Source: Owenia fusiformis (taxonomy: Eukaryota; Annelida; Polychaeta; Sabellida; Oweniidae). From it: DNA of 64,000 nucleotides. The stretch lies in NCBI GenBank assembly GCA_903813345.2, contig CAIIXF020000005.1, positions 23,937,375 through 24,001,374 on the forward strand, given 5' to 3'. The notes beneath the pieces were generated by a model that was not told where the DNA came from, made no database searches, and saw nothing but the letters and a program-made list of their open reading frames with translations. Both the position numbers and the translations under genes were made by a program. Shown here piece after piece: positions 23,923 through 35,125 of the stretch; position 1 is the first letter of the stretch; the number at the start of each line of letters is the position of its first letter.

Positions 23923-25320
23923 ATGGATGTCGCATGCCGGCAGTTTGCAGCTGGTAAAAGCCTTCATATTTGTCTTCCAATTCTAAAAGACAACACAGCA
24001 TCAAATCAGGAGTATAATCTATCAGGGGACGAGACCACAGACCTCAGCATGTTGCTCTCATCCTACCATCACCCCCATCTGCAGGGGAGCCATGGGACTT
24101 ATAGCCACAATCGCAGGAAAATAGTGGGAGCCGAGTCTATGGCCTCAGATTTGCAACCCGAGTTACCATTCGGACACAACTGCAGTACAGAGGGTTGTGA
24201 GTGGGTGCGCATTAATGTGAGTGGACTATATTTTGAAACGAGGCTAGTTGTGCTCAATAGACATCCAAACAGTGTCCTTGGTGACCCAGAAAAACGTGAT
24301 AAATATTATGACTCCAATCGTATGGAATATTTCTTTGATAGACACAGACCATCGTTTGAAGCGATATTTACTTGGTACCAAAATGGTGGAAAATTAAGAC
24401 GACCACAAAACATTCCAGATGAAATATTCCTTACAGAGGTTGGGTTTTTTGAACTTGATAAGGAAATTGTGGAAGATTATAAAAAGGATGAAGGATATGC
24501 TGAAGAGGAGATCATTCTTCCAGAGAACGAGATACTCAAGACAATTTGGATGTTATTTGAGTATCCAGAGACCTCAAGGTTAGCTTTCATAATAGGAATA
24601 TTATCATGTCTTTTTACAATGACTTCCATAGTGCTTTTCTGTGTAGAGACACTTCCACATTACTCCAATGACACGTGTAGTGGTCCAGATGATCCACCAA
24701 GTTTCGTGGACCCCTTCTTTGTAATCGAAACGATGTGTACGGCATGGTTCACAATAGAATTCATCATTAGATTAATATCGAGTCCAAACAAGCTAAAGTT
24801 TTGGAAGGATGTCAAAAACTTAGTGGATTTGACTGCAGTCGTACCATACTATGTGACATTGATAAATGTTATAATTACAATGACGTGCGAGAGCTCAAAG
24901 ACTAGCTCATCTCTAGCGTTCCTGAGAGTCATCCGTCTCGTGAGGGTATTCAAGCTCACAAAACACTCTGCTGGGCTACAAGTCCTTGTCCTTACCTTTA
25001 AAGCTTCCATGGGTGGCCTTGGCCTCTTTGTGATCGCATTGTTCGTATGCACATTGGTATTTTCATCAACTATATATTACATGGAACTAGGCATCCCTGG
25101 TTCAGAGATCAACAGTATTCCGGATGGCTTCTGGTGGGCGGTTATCACTATGTCAACAGTTGGGTATGGGGACAAGGTGCCGAAAGGAACATGGGGTAAA
25201 ATAGTGGGATGTGTATGTGCACTTTCAGGACTTTTAACGTTAGCAATACCTGTGCCTATTATTTTAGAGAATTTCATCAAGTTTTATGCACACAAAACTG
25301 GTCGAGGTCGGGTTGGATGA
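23923..25320 (+). CDS. Shaker (Kv1)-type voltage-gated K+ channel, intronless, short S4
   Basis: A 465-residue subunit of a tetrameric plasma-membrane K+ channel. The T1 domain spans about 94-192, with the Kv1-typical FFDRHRPSFEAI. Six membrane spans follow: S1 220-241, S2 264-285 (F276, E269, E279), S3 297-315 (D302), S4 332-348, S5 366-388, pore 400-417 with TVGYGD, S6 424-451 with PVP. N249-D-T in the S1-S2 loop is a glycosylation sequon. The first Met sits in a strong context (caccATGG), after an in-frame stop at 23863. S4 reads RVIRLVRVFKLTKHS, one triplet shorter than Shaker. The S4-S5 linker has GG (364-365), where I recall Arg-Glu in Shaker relatives. The protein ends 14 residues after S6, with no cytoplasmic tail or PDZ ligand. 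Single-exon coding is usual in vertebrate Kv1. Family certain, subtype likely, voltage response unknown. Confidence 0.95.
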   Translation: MDVACRQFAAGKSLHICLPILKDNTASNQEYNLSGDETTDLSMLLSSYHHPHLQGSHGTYSHNRRKIVGAESMASDLQPELPFGHNCSTEGCEWVRINVSGLYFETRLVVLNRHPNSVLGDPEKRDKYYDSNRMEYFFDRHRPSFEAIFTWYQNGGKLRRPQNIPDEIFLTEVGFFELDKEIVEDYKKDEGYAEEEIILPENEILKTIWMLFEYPETSRLAFIIGILSCLFTMTSIVLFCVETLPHYSNDTCSGPDDPPSFVDPFFVIETMCTAWFTIEFIIRLISSPNKLKFWKDVKNLVDLTAVVPYYVTLINVIITMTCESSKTSSSLAFLRVIRLVRVFKLTKHSAGLQVLVLTFKASMGGLGLFVIALFVCTLVFSSTIYYMELGIPGSEINSIPDGFWWAVITMSTVGYGDKVPKGTWGKIVGCVCALSGLLTLAIPVPIILENFIKFYAHKTGRGRVG

Positions 25321-25383
25321 TATCGAGCCCATCTTGACCTGAGTCGTCCAGATTACTGCTGTTTGCCAAAACTCACGAACCCA

Positions 25384-25389
25384 AATAAA
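25384..25389 (+). other. Candidate polyadenylation signal of the Kv gene
   Basis: AATAAA lies 64 bases after the channel stop codon and is the first such hexamer downstream. Another lies near 25715. Confidence 0.4.
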
Positions 25390-26648
25390 GATGATTGATT
25401 ACCCAAATATGGAGACACGATGCAATAATGGAGGCTACATTATAACATATTAGCCAGCTTGGCGTTTCATTTCCTTTTGTATCATTGGCAAATATAGCTC
25501 ATGAAACTACCAAAGACTATTCAAAACCTTAATTAGGTTGGTGCTAATGACACCATCAAGTGTTAATACACATAATTGTAAGTTGTAACTCCTGAGTTAA
25601 ATGGATCATCTTTAGATAAAAAGTGAGAAGATGCATGCATCCCTATATCTATATAGTTCCAGAGAAAATGAGAAAGTGGTACACGTCTATCTGGTGTTTG
25701 TATGCCCTTAGGAAAATAAAATGATGTTAGTTCAATTCAAAGATAATTGCAATAATCCTAAAGTAGTGAATAAAACCCAAAGTGGAACTCTGAACTTTGA
25801 ATAACATTGTTTTGAGATTAACATCGTCATTTCGAATGAAAAGATATAAGACCCAATTGGGTATTCCATAATCGTTATAAAGTGCATCCCATTTTAGCGG
25901 TGTACCCAAGAGTCCCCCATTTTCTTGATGCATTTAGATGATTCTGTAGTGCAACTTGTAAGGAATTCAAATTAGATGACAGAGATGTATGTAGTTAAAT
26001 GAAGGGAATGACTATAAGCACTACACTCTAGGCTTAGTACAAAGTCGAAAGTAGGAGCTGGGGACAAAATGAAGTTAGTGGTAATAACTTATCTTATTTG
26101 TGAACTCGCATGGACAGTGATTTCACTAGAGAGACTAGGTAAAATTAGGTTATTCAATTGCTATGAACATATTGTCTGAATTGATATATTCTAACATCTG
26201 CATTCGGGACATTCAAAACACTAATTGAGTGCATCTCTGACCATTTCTTCTTAGACAATTTTCCCTGATTCAATAAGCTCCCTAATTGGGTCCATGTTAA
26301 GAAAAAAGATTATCTAATCAGAGGTATAAACACTTGAAAGATCTCGATGTTCTTTTTTTGTTAGCTTATAACATTGAATGGTATTGAATGAAGCGTGCTT
26401 GTTCAAGACATGCTTGTAATAAAGTATTTGCTGTTATACTTAACCCAAATTACTACTTCACTACAGAATCCATAAGAAATTTGCTCCCTCCCTCACCTGC
26501 TCATACATATCGTAATATGTGATTTTGATCATTGAGGATTTCACAATCTAGTATTCAGTCTAGCAGTATGAAGCATCACAAAATATAATATTGCATAACT
26601 TTGGCATCTTGCTTCAGTAATTGACAACATAATTGATGAGGGCTTGTA
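25390..26648. other. Downstream of the Kv gene; no gene recognised
   Basis: Nothing beyond possible 3' UTR and AT-rich intergenic DNA. Confidence 0.5.
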
Positions 26649-26706
26649 CCCTGCGTGCAGAAGCTCTCTTTTAAGAAGTGAAGTCAAACGAATGCAAAGG
26701 GTAGAG
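26649..26706 (+). repeat. Short CCCTGCG...AAAGGGTA repeat, internally deleted copy
   Basis: Runs from ACCCTGCGTGCAG straight into AAGCTCTCTTTTAAGAAG and ends ATGCAAAGGGTA. It lacks the middle segment (AGTCTAG...GAGACG) found at 13385-13475. Confidence 0.6.
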
Positions 26707-27579
26707 GGCTTGGGATATGAGACAGTGAAGTCAACTCTTGAATGTTACATCAACAGGTCCCCTTTTGAACAAATCGAGGACATCACTGATCATATCATCT
26801 ACACTTATTCTTTTGTCCATTTTAAAGTGCATTTGACTCGATATAAGTTGAACAATTATAAAATGAACTGAAAAAATAATAAATGCGGTCATAGCGATCA
26901 ATGTAGAACTGAAAAATAACATTATACTTAACTTGGTTTTGCTTTAAACTCTTTCGATTAAATGGTTTCATGTATAATTCTGATACATTTAGAAAATACT
27001 TTGATATTGTTCATAAGCAAGCCCCAAATTAAATTGATTTGATATCAATTTAACAATGCCTCTGCCATGTCTGTAGTCAATTCAATCATTAATAAATATA
27101 CAGAGAGTGGTTTTAGAAAAAACGAAAGCAACCAGTCAAGCTTGAAAACATTGATGATCAACATTACAAGTACATCCCTATTCAGTAGAATTAGGTATGA
27201 CACATCTAGTACTATCCCTCAATTGTGTTTTGATCAAAATTCAATTTATTCGAATGCATTATCTGTTTGAAGTAACTTGACAATGATAACCATTCATGGT
27301 TTGATTCAAGTCGAAGATTCCCATTAGTGATTTTTATTGAATAACAAATGAGAGCTCTGCAGTGAATAGCATTTAGTAAGAGGATGCTCGTGTAACAACT
27401 AAGAAATAGCTGCATTTTATTGGCTGTTTCATTATCACGTGATAAAGCAGAATGAATAATGTGCACAAGGACAAGATGAGAGGTCGGGAATCTTCCCATT
27501 GTTATAGCCACTGGCAGACCTGTTTTATATGATTTGAAGTTTCAGGTGTAAAAACCTGCCTATTAGCTTTCTTAACTAT
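26707..27579. other. No gene recognised
   Basis: Short open frames only; nothing delimited. Confidence 0.5.
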
Positions 27580-28160
27580 TTACCCTTTTGCGTTCGTTGA
27601 CTTCGCTTCTAAGAGAGCTTCGTCTTCATTAGTAGTTTATACACTGGTGATCCACTCAATTACGCTGGAACCGTTTCGGTAACAAAATGTCGGAACGTCG
27701 AAGGCACGATTTTTCTGTTTTCCTTATTTCACATGTTGTAGGCAGAATTCCCACGACACTTTTATCACAAAGGTGTATCAGTATCATATGATTAAGAAAA
27801 TGTACACATTTGCGAACAAATAGCTCAGAAGACAACGGAATCGTCGATTTAATCCCTCACTTAAGAACAGTTAAAATCTGCACTTTTAACCCTTACCGTT
27901 TATGTGAGTTAAGAGAGGAATTAAATCGACCATTCTATTGTCTTCTGAGCTATTTTTTCGCAAACATGTACCTTTTATAAAACATATGATACTGATATAC
28001 GTTTGTGAGAAAAAATGTCGTGGAGATTCTGCCTACAACGAACGAAATAAGCAAAAAAGAAAAACCGTACCTTCGATGTTCCGACATTTTGTCACCGAAA
28101 CGAACCGTAATCGAGCGGATCACCAGTGTTATAACTAGACTCTGCGGCGCAGGGTATCAA
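27580..28160 (-). repeat. CCCTGCG...AAAGGGTA repeat split by a 487-bp insertion
   Basis: 27580-27641 and 28129-28160 together give the complete short repeat in inverse orientation (TACCC...GACTTCGCTTCT... and ...TTATAACTAGACTCTGC...GGGTA). The join is at TTATA, duplicated on either side of the insertion and single in the copy at 13385-13475. Confidence 0.7.
27642..28128. mobile_element. 487-bp CACTGGTG-ended fold-back element with 5-bp target duplication
   Basis: It starts CACTGGTGATCC and ends GGATCACCAGTG. TTATA directly flanks both ends (27637-27641 and 28129-28133). The arms are complementary over almost the whole length, including GGTAACAAAATGTCGGAAC near the ends and a TAGCTCAGAAGACAA stretch near the middle, so a transcript could fold into one long hairpin. 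CAC- ends with a 5-bp duplication again suggest a Transib-related mobiliser, but the heptamer is a poorer match than in the 13.8-16.7 kb elements. No coding capacity. Confidence 0.75.
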
Positions 28161-30299
28161 CTATTCGTATTAGTATCGAAATTGCAAATGCCTTGACATG
28201 TATACATATAAACCGGTTGGTGGGGGTATTCATTAATTTGAGACAATGCGATACATGATATGATTGTACAATTATTACATACAAATCTTACATGTAATAT
28301 ATGTTGAGTATGACATGGATTAAGTATTGATTTGACCTAAAGACGTATGGATTATAAGTAACAAGATCATACGAGTAATATGGACCTACTACTACTACTA
28401 CCTACTAGCAAATTGCATTCTAGATCTCGCGATTATCATGGTTTGTACTTATTAACGATACAAATAACCATTCTTCAAGATCGGGCCTCGTTCAGCTGAA
28501 AATATGTGAAATACCCTTGGACCAAGAATGATGTAAATAGTATGCTTTGCTTTGAATCATCCTTTCTCCTCCATATTATGACACTCATGCAATATCAAAT
28601 TTAAAGAGGCACACTATGTCATAGCAATTGGTATTTGCTTCACCTAAAAGGTAACAAAACAGAGCGATCAAGAGCCGACCCATGAGTGGTTTATACTCGT
28701 ATATTTTCTTTCCTTGTGGTCGCCATAATTATGATGAATCAAATGTAATCGAGTAAGAAATAAAAAGAGAGTATATGTCATGTGCAAAATTCAAGCATAT
28801 TTTGTGATTCTCATACATAGAATATGTAAGCTCAATAAGAACGATTCAGGTCTAGCTAGCAACTAGTGTTTTTAGTGAAGATTATGCCTCGTTTCGTTTC
28901 TGCAGGGTTTTATGGGAAGTATATATGCACAGAAAACAAAATGGGGAACTGAGAAAACACTTGATCTTTTGAGGTAACTTGTTTTTATTGAATATGAAGG
29001 ATGTTTCCTGGAAGTTTTCAATTCTTTAAACCTTGCTCAGATATAGTTTTATGATAGTACTATCCTAATGGACAACAATGAATATCAAATTCAATATATC
29101 AAAACATTTAATGTGATTGTTTCTTGGCCAGAGCCCCTAAAATGTCAATATTTGACAAAAGTGGGTGTGTCACTTCTCCATTGGATCTCATATTAAATAG
29201 GATTTTTTCTAAAACACACTTGTCACTTTGAACAAGATGTGTGATTTATGGTACACATTTTGAAAAAAAGTACAAATTGAAGTTGAAATTCATAATTTTC
29301 AACGTTGTCCAATGGAATCCTTAAAAATAGATATTGGCCCACTCCATATGTCCTTTTATCACACGTCAGTGAATGTCATATTCATGTAGTATATTTATAA
29401 GCATAATTGTTACGTTTTCATCGTCTACAGTCTCCGGTGACAATAGAATTACCTTCATTACAATTAGAAAGGGGATATTGGGGAGTATTTGCTAAATACG
29501 TTCATTCTTCTTGTTTATTACGATATTGAACATAGTATCTATAGATGTATATTGTAACAATGACATGGTTAATCATTATTAATTTTACAAATAAATTTAT
29601 CTAAATTACTCGTCGCCATTTATTTCATGTTTTTATTGGCTTGAATAATCTTGGATATATTTTTTCCTTATTTAAAAACAAATTGTCTTGACCTTTCTTT
29701 CTGGACCATTTTCACTGCAAGTGCGATACCCACTGTGGTCGCTCTATAGATCTGCTTTTTATGTTTAAAAGTGCGTATTTCCATTCGTATGTATAGTTTA
29801 AGATTTAAGCCCCGGATCGAAGCCCTGCAATGTGGACTGAATCATTCTTTAAAAGGTGTTATTTCAGCCTTTGCATGAGATGCGCAGTATCGAGTGTGAA
29901 GTTTTGGAAATAACGTCAGAGTGGAATGAATCAGCCACAATGCATCAGGTCTTGGGCTTAAATTCTTTTCACAGATTGCAAAATATTTTCTAGGAAATCA
30001 CCTAAAAGGTAATCACAAAAAAACATATTTTCAGTGAAACATTTTCAAGTTGAAAGTCAAGTTGGCAAAACATCAATTTCAATCTGTAAAGTCAAGTTGT
30101 CACATTGACAACCATTCAGCGTATGATTTTGGGTTAGTCATTGGTTATATAATGCAGTGCAGATATATGAAATACTGTGTTCGGATTGGTTGGAATCGGA
30201 CACATCTTTGCTAGCTATGTGTGAAGTAATTTGTAAGCATATTTAGTTCCAAAAGTGGAACGTTGAAAAAAAGAACTTGCTTGGAAAGGCTAAAACGTT
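28161..30299. other. No gene recognised
   Basis: Contains a short CTA trinucleotide run (about 28388-28407). Otherwise nothing that I can name. Confidence 0.5.
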
Positions 30300-30309
30300 A
30301 CTTTTAAAC

Positions 30310-30400
30310 TACGACCGGTCCAGAGCACTGAGCACGCTAAGCTCAGCGCTGTCGCCGTACCCATGAGATAGCGAGTTCAAGATTCGTGAGCTCCTTGCGT
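30310..30400 (+). repeat. Possible tRNA-derived SINE head
   Basis: A GC-richer island has an A-box-like GCTAAGCTCAGCGCT and, about 35 bases on, a B-box-like GCGAGTTCAAGATTC. This is the order and spacing of an internal RNA polymerase III promoter. No full cloverleaf with a paired acceptor stem could be built, so it is not called a tRNA. No second copy was seen in the window. Confidence 0.3.
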
Positions 30401-32323
30401 TTATCACAATCTGATACGCATCACATCTTTCTGCCTTCAACTAGAAATAACAAGTGTTTGTTAATGTCCCTCTTTGAAAAGAAGTGAATCAATTTCTGCG
30501 AGTTGTCTATTGAAAATAATGAAATTCTCACTGCTGAGTCCGAGCTAAAATCAAACGTCACGTCACGTTTACTGAATTCATGCCCTGGCCCAAAATTGGC
30601 ACATATCTATACATTTGTGATTCGATGAGCATATAGACTTAATGGTCCATGTATAATTCCAATTACTTAGGCTCGTGTTAGATAAAATGTTACTACATAT
30701 TTCACTAACGTTAACTGTAAAACCAATTGCCTCATCAGAGCTCCATTTGTTACAAGTGCTGTTCACATCCTTCAACTTTCATCAAAGTGGCAAAACCCAC
30801 ATTGCTTCATAAATCGCATACGAAATTGTTAAAAAGAATAAGTGACGACGTTCATGAGCAATTTATGGACGTTTACATTTAAGGCGTTGTTAGCAAAGTC
30901 GTTTTTATAAATTAGTAATTCAAGGATTGATCTCACTCTTGATTTATCCAGTTGGGGAATTGAAGAAACGATTACTCATTTAGCCATCTGTGCAAGTGAC
31001 TTTCATGTTACAATTGTTTAAGGATCACTGTGAATTTGTGACAATGTTTGCTAGAGCCTTTCGTGCAAGGGCACCAGGTGTCGTTAAGTCGAGAGACGGC
31101 ACTCGAATGCCTCTAGTTGAAATATTACCAGTTAGTATGGAGAAGTCAACTTTTACCAGGGGGATATTGAAATCCAGCCATAAGTGACTCAATTCCTGAG
31201 GATTTATAATGACTTGCATGCCTGTCCCCACTAGAAGGAGGGGAATATCCTATAATTGTGAAATAGCCAAATATTGACCTTCGAACATTTAGATGACTTT
31301 GACCTCTAATTCCAACCTTGAATGGTCCTGTAACCATGAATGTTGGAGTATATGTACGGTCCCATAATATGAAAATTTCAAATATTGACCTTTGAACTTA
31401 GAAGCATAACCCAATAGCGCATTCTTGACCTTAGAGCTAGAATCAGAGTCACCAAGGTGAAAAAATGTTTAGCAAAATGCACTACGTATTTCCACCAATG
31501 TTCTGGTGTCCCTTGCCATTTCAATAGACAAAGACCTATGATATAGAATCAGTGGTGAAGATATTGAAAATAGTAACAGACATACATGGCATCAAAGACT
31601 TGAGTTTTAAAACCTACAACTACGGGAAAGTGACTCTACAAGGTCGCACTTCCACATTTTCTCTGTGAAAAAATGACAATTAGGGAAACCTCGGGCGTGC
31701 TGCTCCCTTGACATATTCGAAGCGGAACGATCAAGAACGATCTGATCATGCAGTTCCATATTCGATACGCCTACAGTTTTTATTCGGAACCATTCCTCGC
31801 GCGACTTGGAAGACTAATGGGGTGGAACTTAAAGTTGTCTTTAAGAAGGCACCCAATATTTGATTGATAACTTGTTTTTGTCGTCAAACATGGTAAGCTA
31901 TCAATCAGTATGCAGTGGGCGAATTACATTCCCTGAGATGAAATGGTAGTGCACTCACGAATCACTCCTTTGAGAATCAACTTAAACCAGAACTCACGTT
32001 GAAGTACTTTCTCATTCCTGCAATTTATGCATATGAAGAATTTGCAAAGAATATGTATGAGTGAGTTGGTTGGTTGGAGCTTTCTGGAATTTTACTGCGG
32101 GTGTATTTCATGGTAAAAAAGCATTCACTAAGATTTTTAAAAGGGTAACGCATAACGTTTGGGAAATTGGACGCTCGTTTTTGGTGTTTCTCTGTCGTAT
32201 AAATCACTTTAAAAAGGGACATTTTTATTTTGTACACTTGAACCAATTTTACATTTGATTAGTGAAGTTTCAGAATCTTCTATTTTGACAAATTGATATT
32301 TTGATTTAAACCTATCAATTTTA
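30401..32323. other. No gene recognised
   Basis: Short open frames at 30990-31337 overlap on both strands and have no recognisable content. Two GACCTT(C/T)GAAC words near 31280 and 31390 suggest a decayed local repeat. Confidence 0.5.
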
Positions 32324-32597
32324 CCATTGGAATTGTCTTCCTAAAGATGAAACAATCCGTTAAAAACTTTACAATCTGTAAACATTGAGAGGGTGAATAA
32401 TCCAAGGGATGCATGAGCCAAAATACATATTTCTTATTTCAATAATATTCAATACAATATTCAAAATCAAACTATTACATTTATGAAATATGTATTTTGA
32501 CTCATGCATCCCTTGGATTATTCACCCTCTCAATGTTTACAGATTGTAAAGTTTTTTTTAACGGATTGTTTCATCTTTAGGAAGACAATTTCAATGG
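32324..32597. repeat. Long near-perfect hairpin, ~110-bp arms
   Basis: The left arm (32324-32435) and right arm (about 32483-32597) are almost exact inverses, through TTGTCTTCCTAAAGATGAAA, ACATTGAGAGGGTGAAT and AAGGGATGCATGAG, around a ~50-base AT-rich loop. The few differences are a run-length change in an A tract and single bases. High arm identity implies a recent or conserved origin. It could be a fold-back transposon or, if transcribed, a source of double-stranded RNA. No target duplication could be fixed. Confidence 0.75.
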
Positions 32598-32826
32598 ACT
32601 GAAACTCCCCTATAGCTAATTTCTAAAAAATGTATTGATCCAGTAGACTCGTTTTGAGCTGCCATAATGTTTTTTATAAGGGAAAGCTTTACATATGAAT
32701 TTGTCAAATGAAAGAGTATAATTGAATCAAGGCGAATATGATCTGCCTGGTAGCAAATTCAACCCAACAGCAACTCAACCGAGTAGCAAATACAAAGGAA
32801 CAAAACATGTTATTAGATTATTATGG

Positions 32827-33219
32827 AAAGGACGATTCTCGGTTTGGAGAACGAAGTTAATCAATCTAAATGAGCATTATCCCTGCTTCAGACAAATTTG
32901 ATTTTTTACATAATATAGATTTGAATGTCTTCTTTTGAATAGTCATAATTTAATTTGGGTAATATTTCTAGATTTTTCGCAAAAAATATTAGCGCAGTAC
33001 ACTGATGAACTTCTTTCCCCAAATCGAGACTTGTATTTTATTGAATCGGTCTATTTGAGCATTATCCCTGCTTCAGACCAATTTGTTATTTTTACATCTT
33101 GTAGATTTAATTGTCCTCTTTTGAATATTCATAGTTTAATTTGGGTAATATTTCTATATTTTTCATGAAAAATATTTTTTAGCCCAGAAGGCTGTTCTCC
33201 AAACCGAGAATCGTCCTTT
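32827..33219. mobile_element. ~390-bp MITE with AAAGGACGATTCTCGG ends and internal direct repeat
   Basis: The left end AAAGGACGATTCTCGGTTTG is inverted at the right end as CAAACCGAGAATCGTCCTTT. Inside, a ~110-bp unit occurs twice in direct orientation about 185 bp apart (about 32868-32980 and 33053-33165). It includes GAGCATTATCCCTGCTTCAG and TTTAATTTGGGTAATATTTC. No target duplication is obvious. Confidence 0.7.
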
Positions 33220-33313
33220 AAAAAAATACGCAGTTCAGTTGGGAGAGATTTTTTAAAATTTAATCTTTCACCAACTATTAATATGAACAAAATTGGTCCA
33301 CTTGATATTCGAA

Positions 33314-33618
33314 CAAGGAGGATTGGCTCCCAAGATCGAAACTCGATAATTTCCCACAATGAAAACGTCGAAATGTCGTTATTTTCTAAAATTAAAACCG
33401 ACTATAAATTCAAAATAAACAGTTCAAAACCAATAGTTCGAACCAATATCTCGATCATTTCTTGTGAGGTTTGGAATTTTTCGTAAGGAAATAAGACCAA
33501 AATTCACGATTCAAATGTTGAAGAGAACAAAATGGCAGCTGTTCGAATTTTGTATTACGACAAGCCCATATATGGGACAGAATATCGATGTTGCACTCTG
33601 GGAGCCAATCCTCCTTGG
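33314..33618. mobile_element. 305-bp intact MITE, AAGGAGGATTGGCTCC family
   Basis: It begins CAAGGAGGATTGGCTCCCA and ends with the inverse, TGGGAGCCAATCCTCCTTG. TATTCGAA lies on both sides (33306-33313 and 33619-33626), an 8-bp duplication as made by hAT-type transposases. It is the best copy for defining the family; others lie at 1610-1870, 5503-6092 and 55019-56141. Confidence 0.8.
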
Positions 33619-33626
33619 TATTCGAA

Positions 33627-34029
33627 GTAACATTTAAGTAACATACAGATGGAAGGAAGAATTTATCACCATTTACCGTAGAATATTCCATTAATCCATA
33701 CAAAATCCATTCATTGGAATAAATACTATAACTACATGGATATAAAGCCTCTGGACTTATCGAAGATTTTAATCAGATTTTCGTATTGCAAGATTAGCTG
33801 AATGTGAAAGATGGTATATAAACATAAAGATCTTGTGATTTATCTATTCACAAGAGATGAATCTATGAAGATTAAATGCGATTATGTATAAGATGTTGTC
33901 TAAATGTTGTTTTCCGCAATAAATCAATGATGTGGAAATGGAATGGCCTCAAAAAAATTACAGGATTTTAATTATACAGGGCGTATCAAAAAACGCAAAA
34001 AGTAGTTATCTCGTAAAATCACAAAACTA
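33627..34029. other. No gene recognised
   Basis: Nothing delimited except CAGGGCGTATCAAAAAACGC near 33978, which resembles a transposon end but has no visible partner. Confidence 0.4.
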
Positions 34030-34920
34030 GTGATGACTATATCAATTTCATCCAATGTACCATAAAGCCACGTCTCTCCTCTTTGCAATGATATGTCATT
34101 CATTCACATGTGGTAATGATTGGGTGAGAAATCCTTCCATTTGCACAGTGGGTCAAAATCGGCTCTTGACCAAGTTTTAGATATTACATTAAACAGTGCA
34201 AGGACTAAGTGCCAATGGAAGTTCCCCTGACTTGAATTGTTGTGACTTTTCTTTTGGAGCATCTCAGGAGCATCTGTGCTCACAATTCCTTCACCAGATA
34301 TTGCAAAACCTCGAGAAATAATTGTCCATTGGCTGCTTTTCTCTGCTTTAACCCACAGATGACTCAGGGTTGAACCATGCATGGCGTGGACAGATGAGCG
34401 CATCTTTATGTGCAAGGAAGTGATGGCAATTTGGAGGGGTATAGGATGTATTCTTGCAAGAGTATGAGTACTAACACTTTACTGTCTATGCCACACCTGT
34501 CACACCTTCTTCCAATTGCCCCTATGCCCCTTGTACTGACTTTTGCAATGTTTGAAACTTTAGTCCGAGCTGAATTTTGCCCCCCTTTGCAAAATTAATG
34601 ATTATTCGGCCAGCCATGACTCCCTGTGAATGAATGTTATTCCATTGCAAAGAGGAGTAATTTGGCTTTTTGGTACATTGAATGAAAAGGATGCAGTCAG
34701 CATTGGTTTTATGTTTTTTCCAATATTGCAAGGGCTCCGTACACTGACTTTTGCGATGTTTAATTATAACTTGGTCCCAAGCTAATTTTGGCCCACTTTG
34801 CAGATGTAATGATTACTCGCCCAACCATCACCAAATATCAATGAATGATATATCATTGTAAAGAGGAGACACGTGGCTCTATGATACATTGAATGAAATT
34901 AATGCTGTTATCACTTTAAA
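34030..34920. repeat. Repeat with inverted ends and a third internal copy
   Basis: About 34045-34130 is the inverse of 34818-34900; both carry the sense of TGCAAAGAGGAG, a CACGTGGCT stretch and ATTG(G/A)ATGAAATT. A third, more diverged copy sits at 34595-34690 in the same orientation as the right one. An open frame at 34104-34415 (- strand) crosses the structure and has no recognisable content. Confidence 0.55.
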
Positions 34921-34984
34921 GTAAAGGTATAAGGATAATGATTGTTTCTTATAATTGAATGAGGGCTACTTTTAATTTGGACAT

Positions 34985-35125
34985 CATAAGAAAGCATAGC
35001 CTTCCCCCCCTGGCCAAAAAATCTTGCATTTTTCATCATTTTGAGCACTTCAAGTGATTTCAGCCATATTTGGGACAACATTTTGAAGACTGAACCCCTT
35101 GGCAAATCCTGGCTACGGGCCTGAC
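34985..35125 (-). repeat. Terminal fragment with CAGGCCCGTAGCCAG end
   Basis: The right edge reads CTGGCTACGGGCCTG (35111-35125), the same end as the nested element at 57247-58350. It is preceded by a C-run (CTTCCCCCCCTGG) typical of this family. The other end was not found. Confidence 0.5.

Noticed and set aside
23732-25280. Antisense open frames across the Kv gene
   Set aside because: Shadows of the channel reading frame; no start context or homology.
25318-25380. Possible frameshift hiding a longer Kv tail
   Set aside because: No Kv1 tail-like residues found by eye in the other frames after the stop; a true short end is the simpler reading.
34104-34415. 103-codon minus-strand frame
   Set aside because: Overlaps the repeat structure at 34030-34920 and has no recognisable motif.
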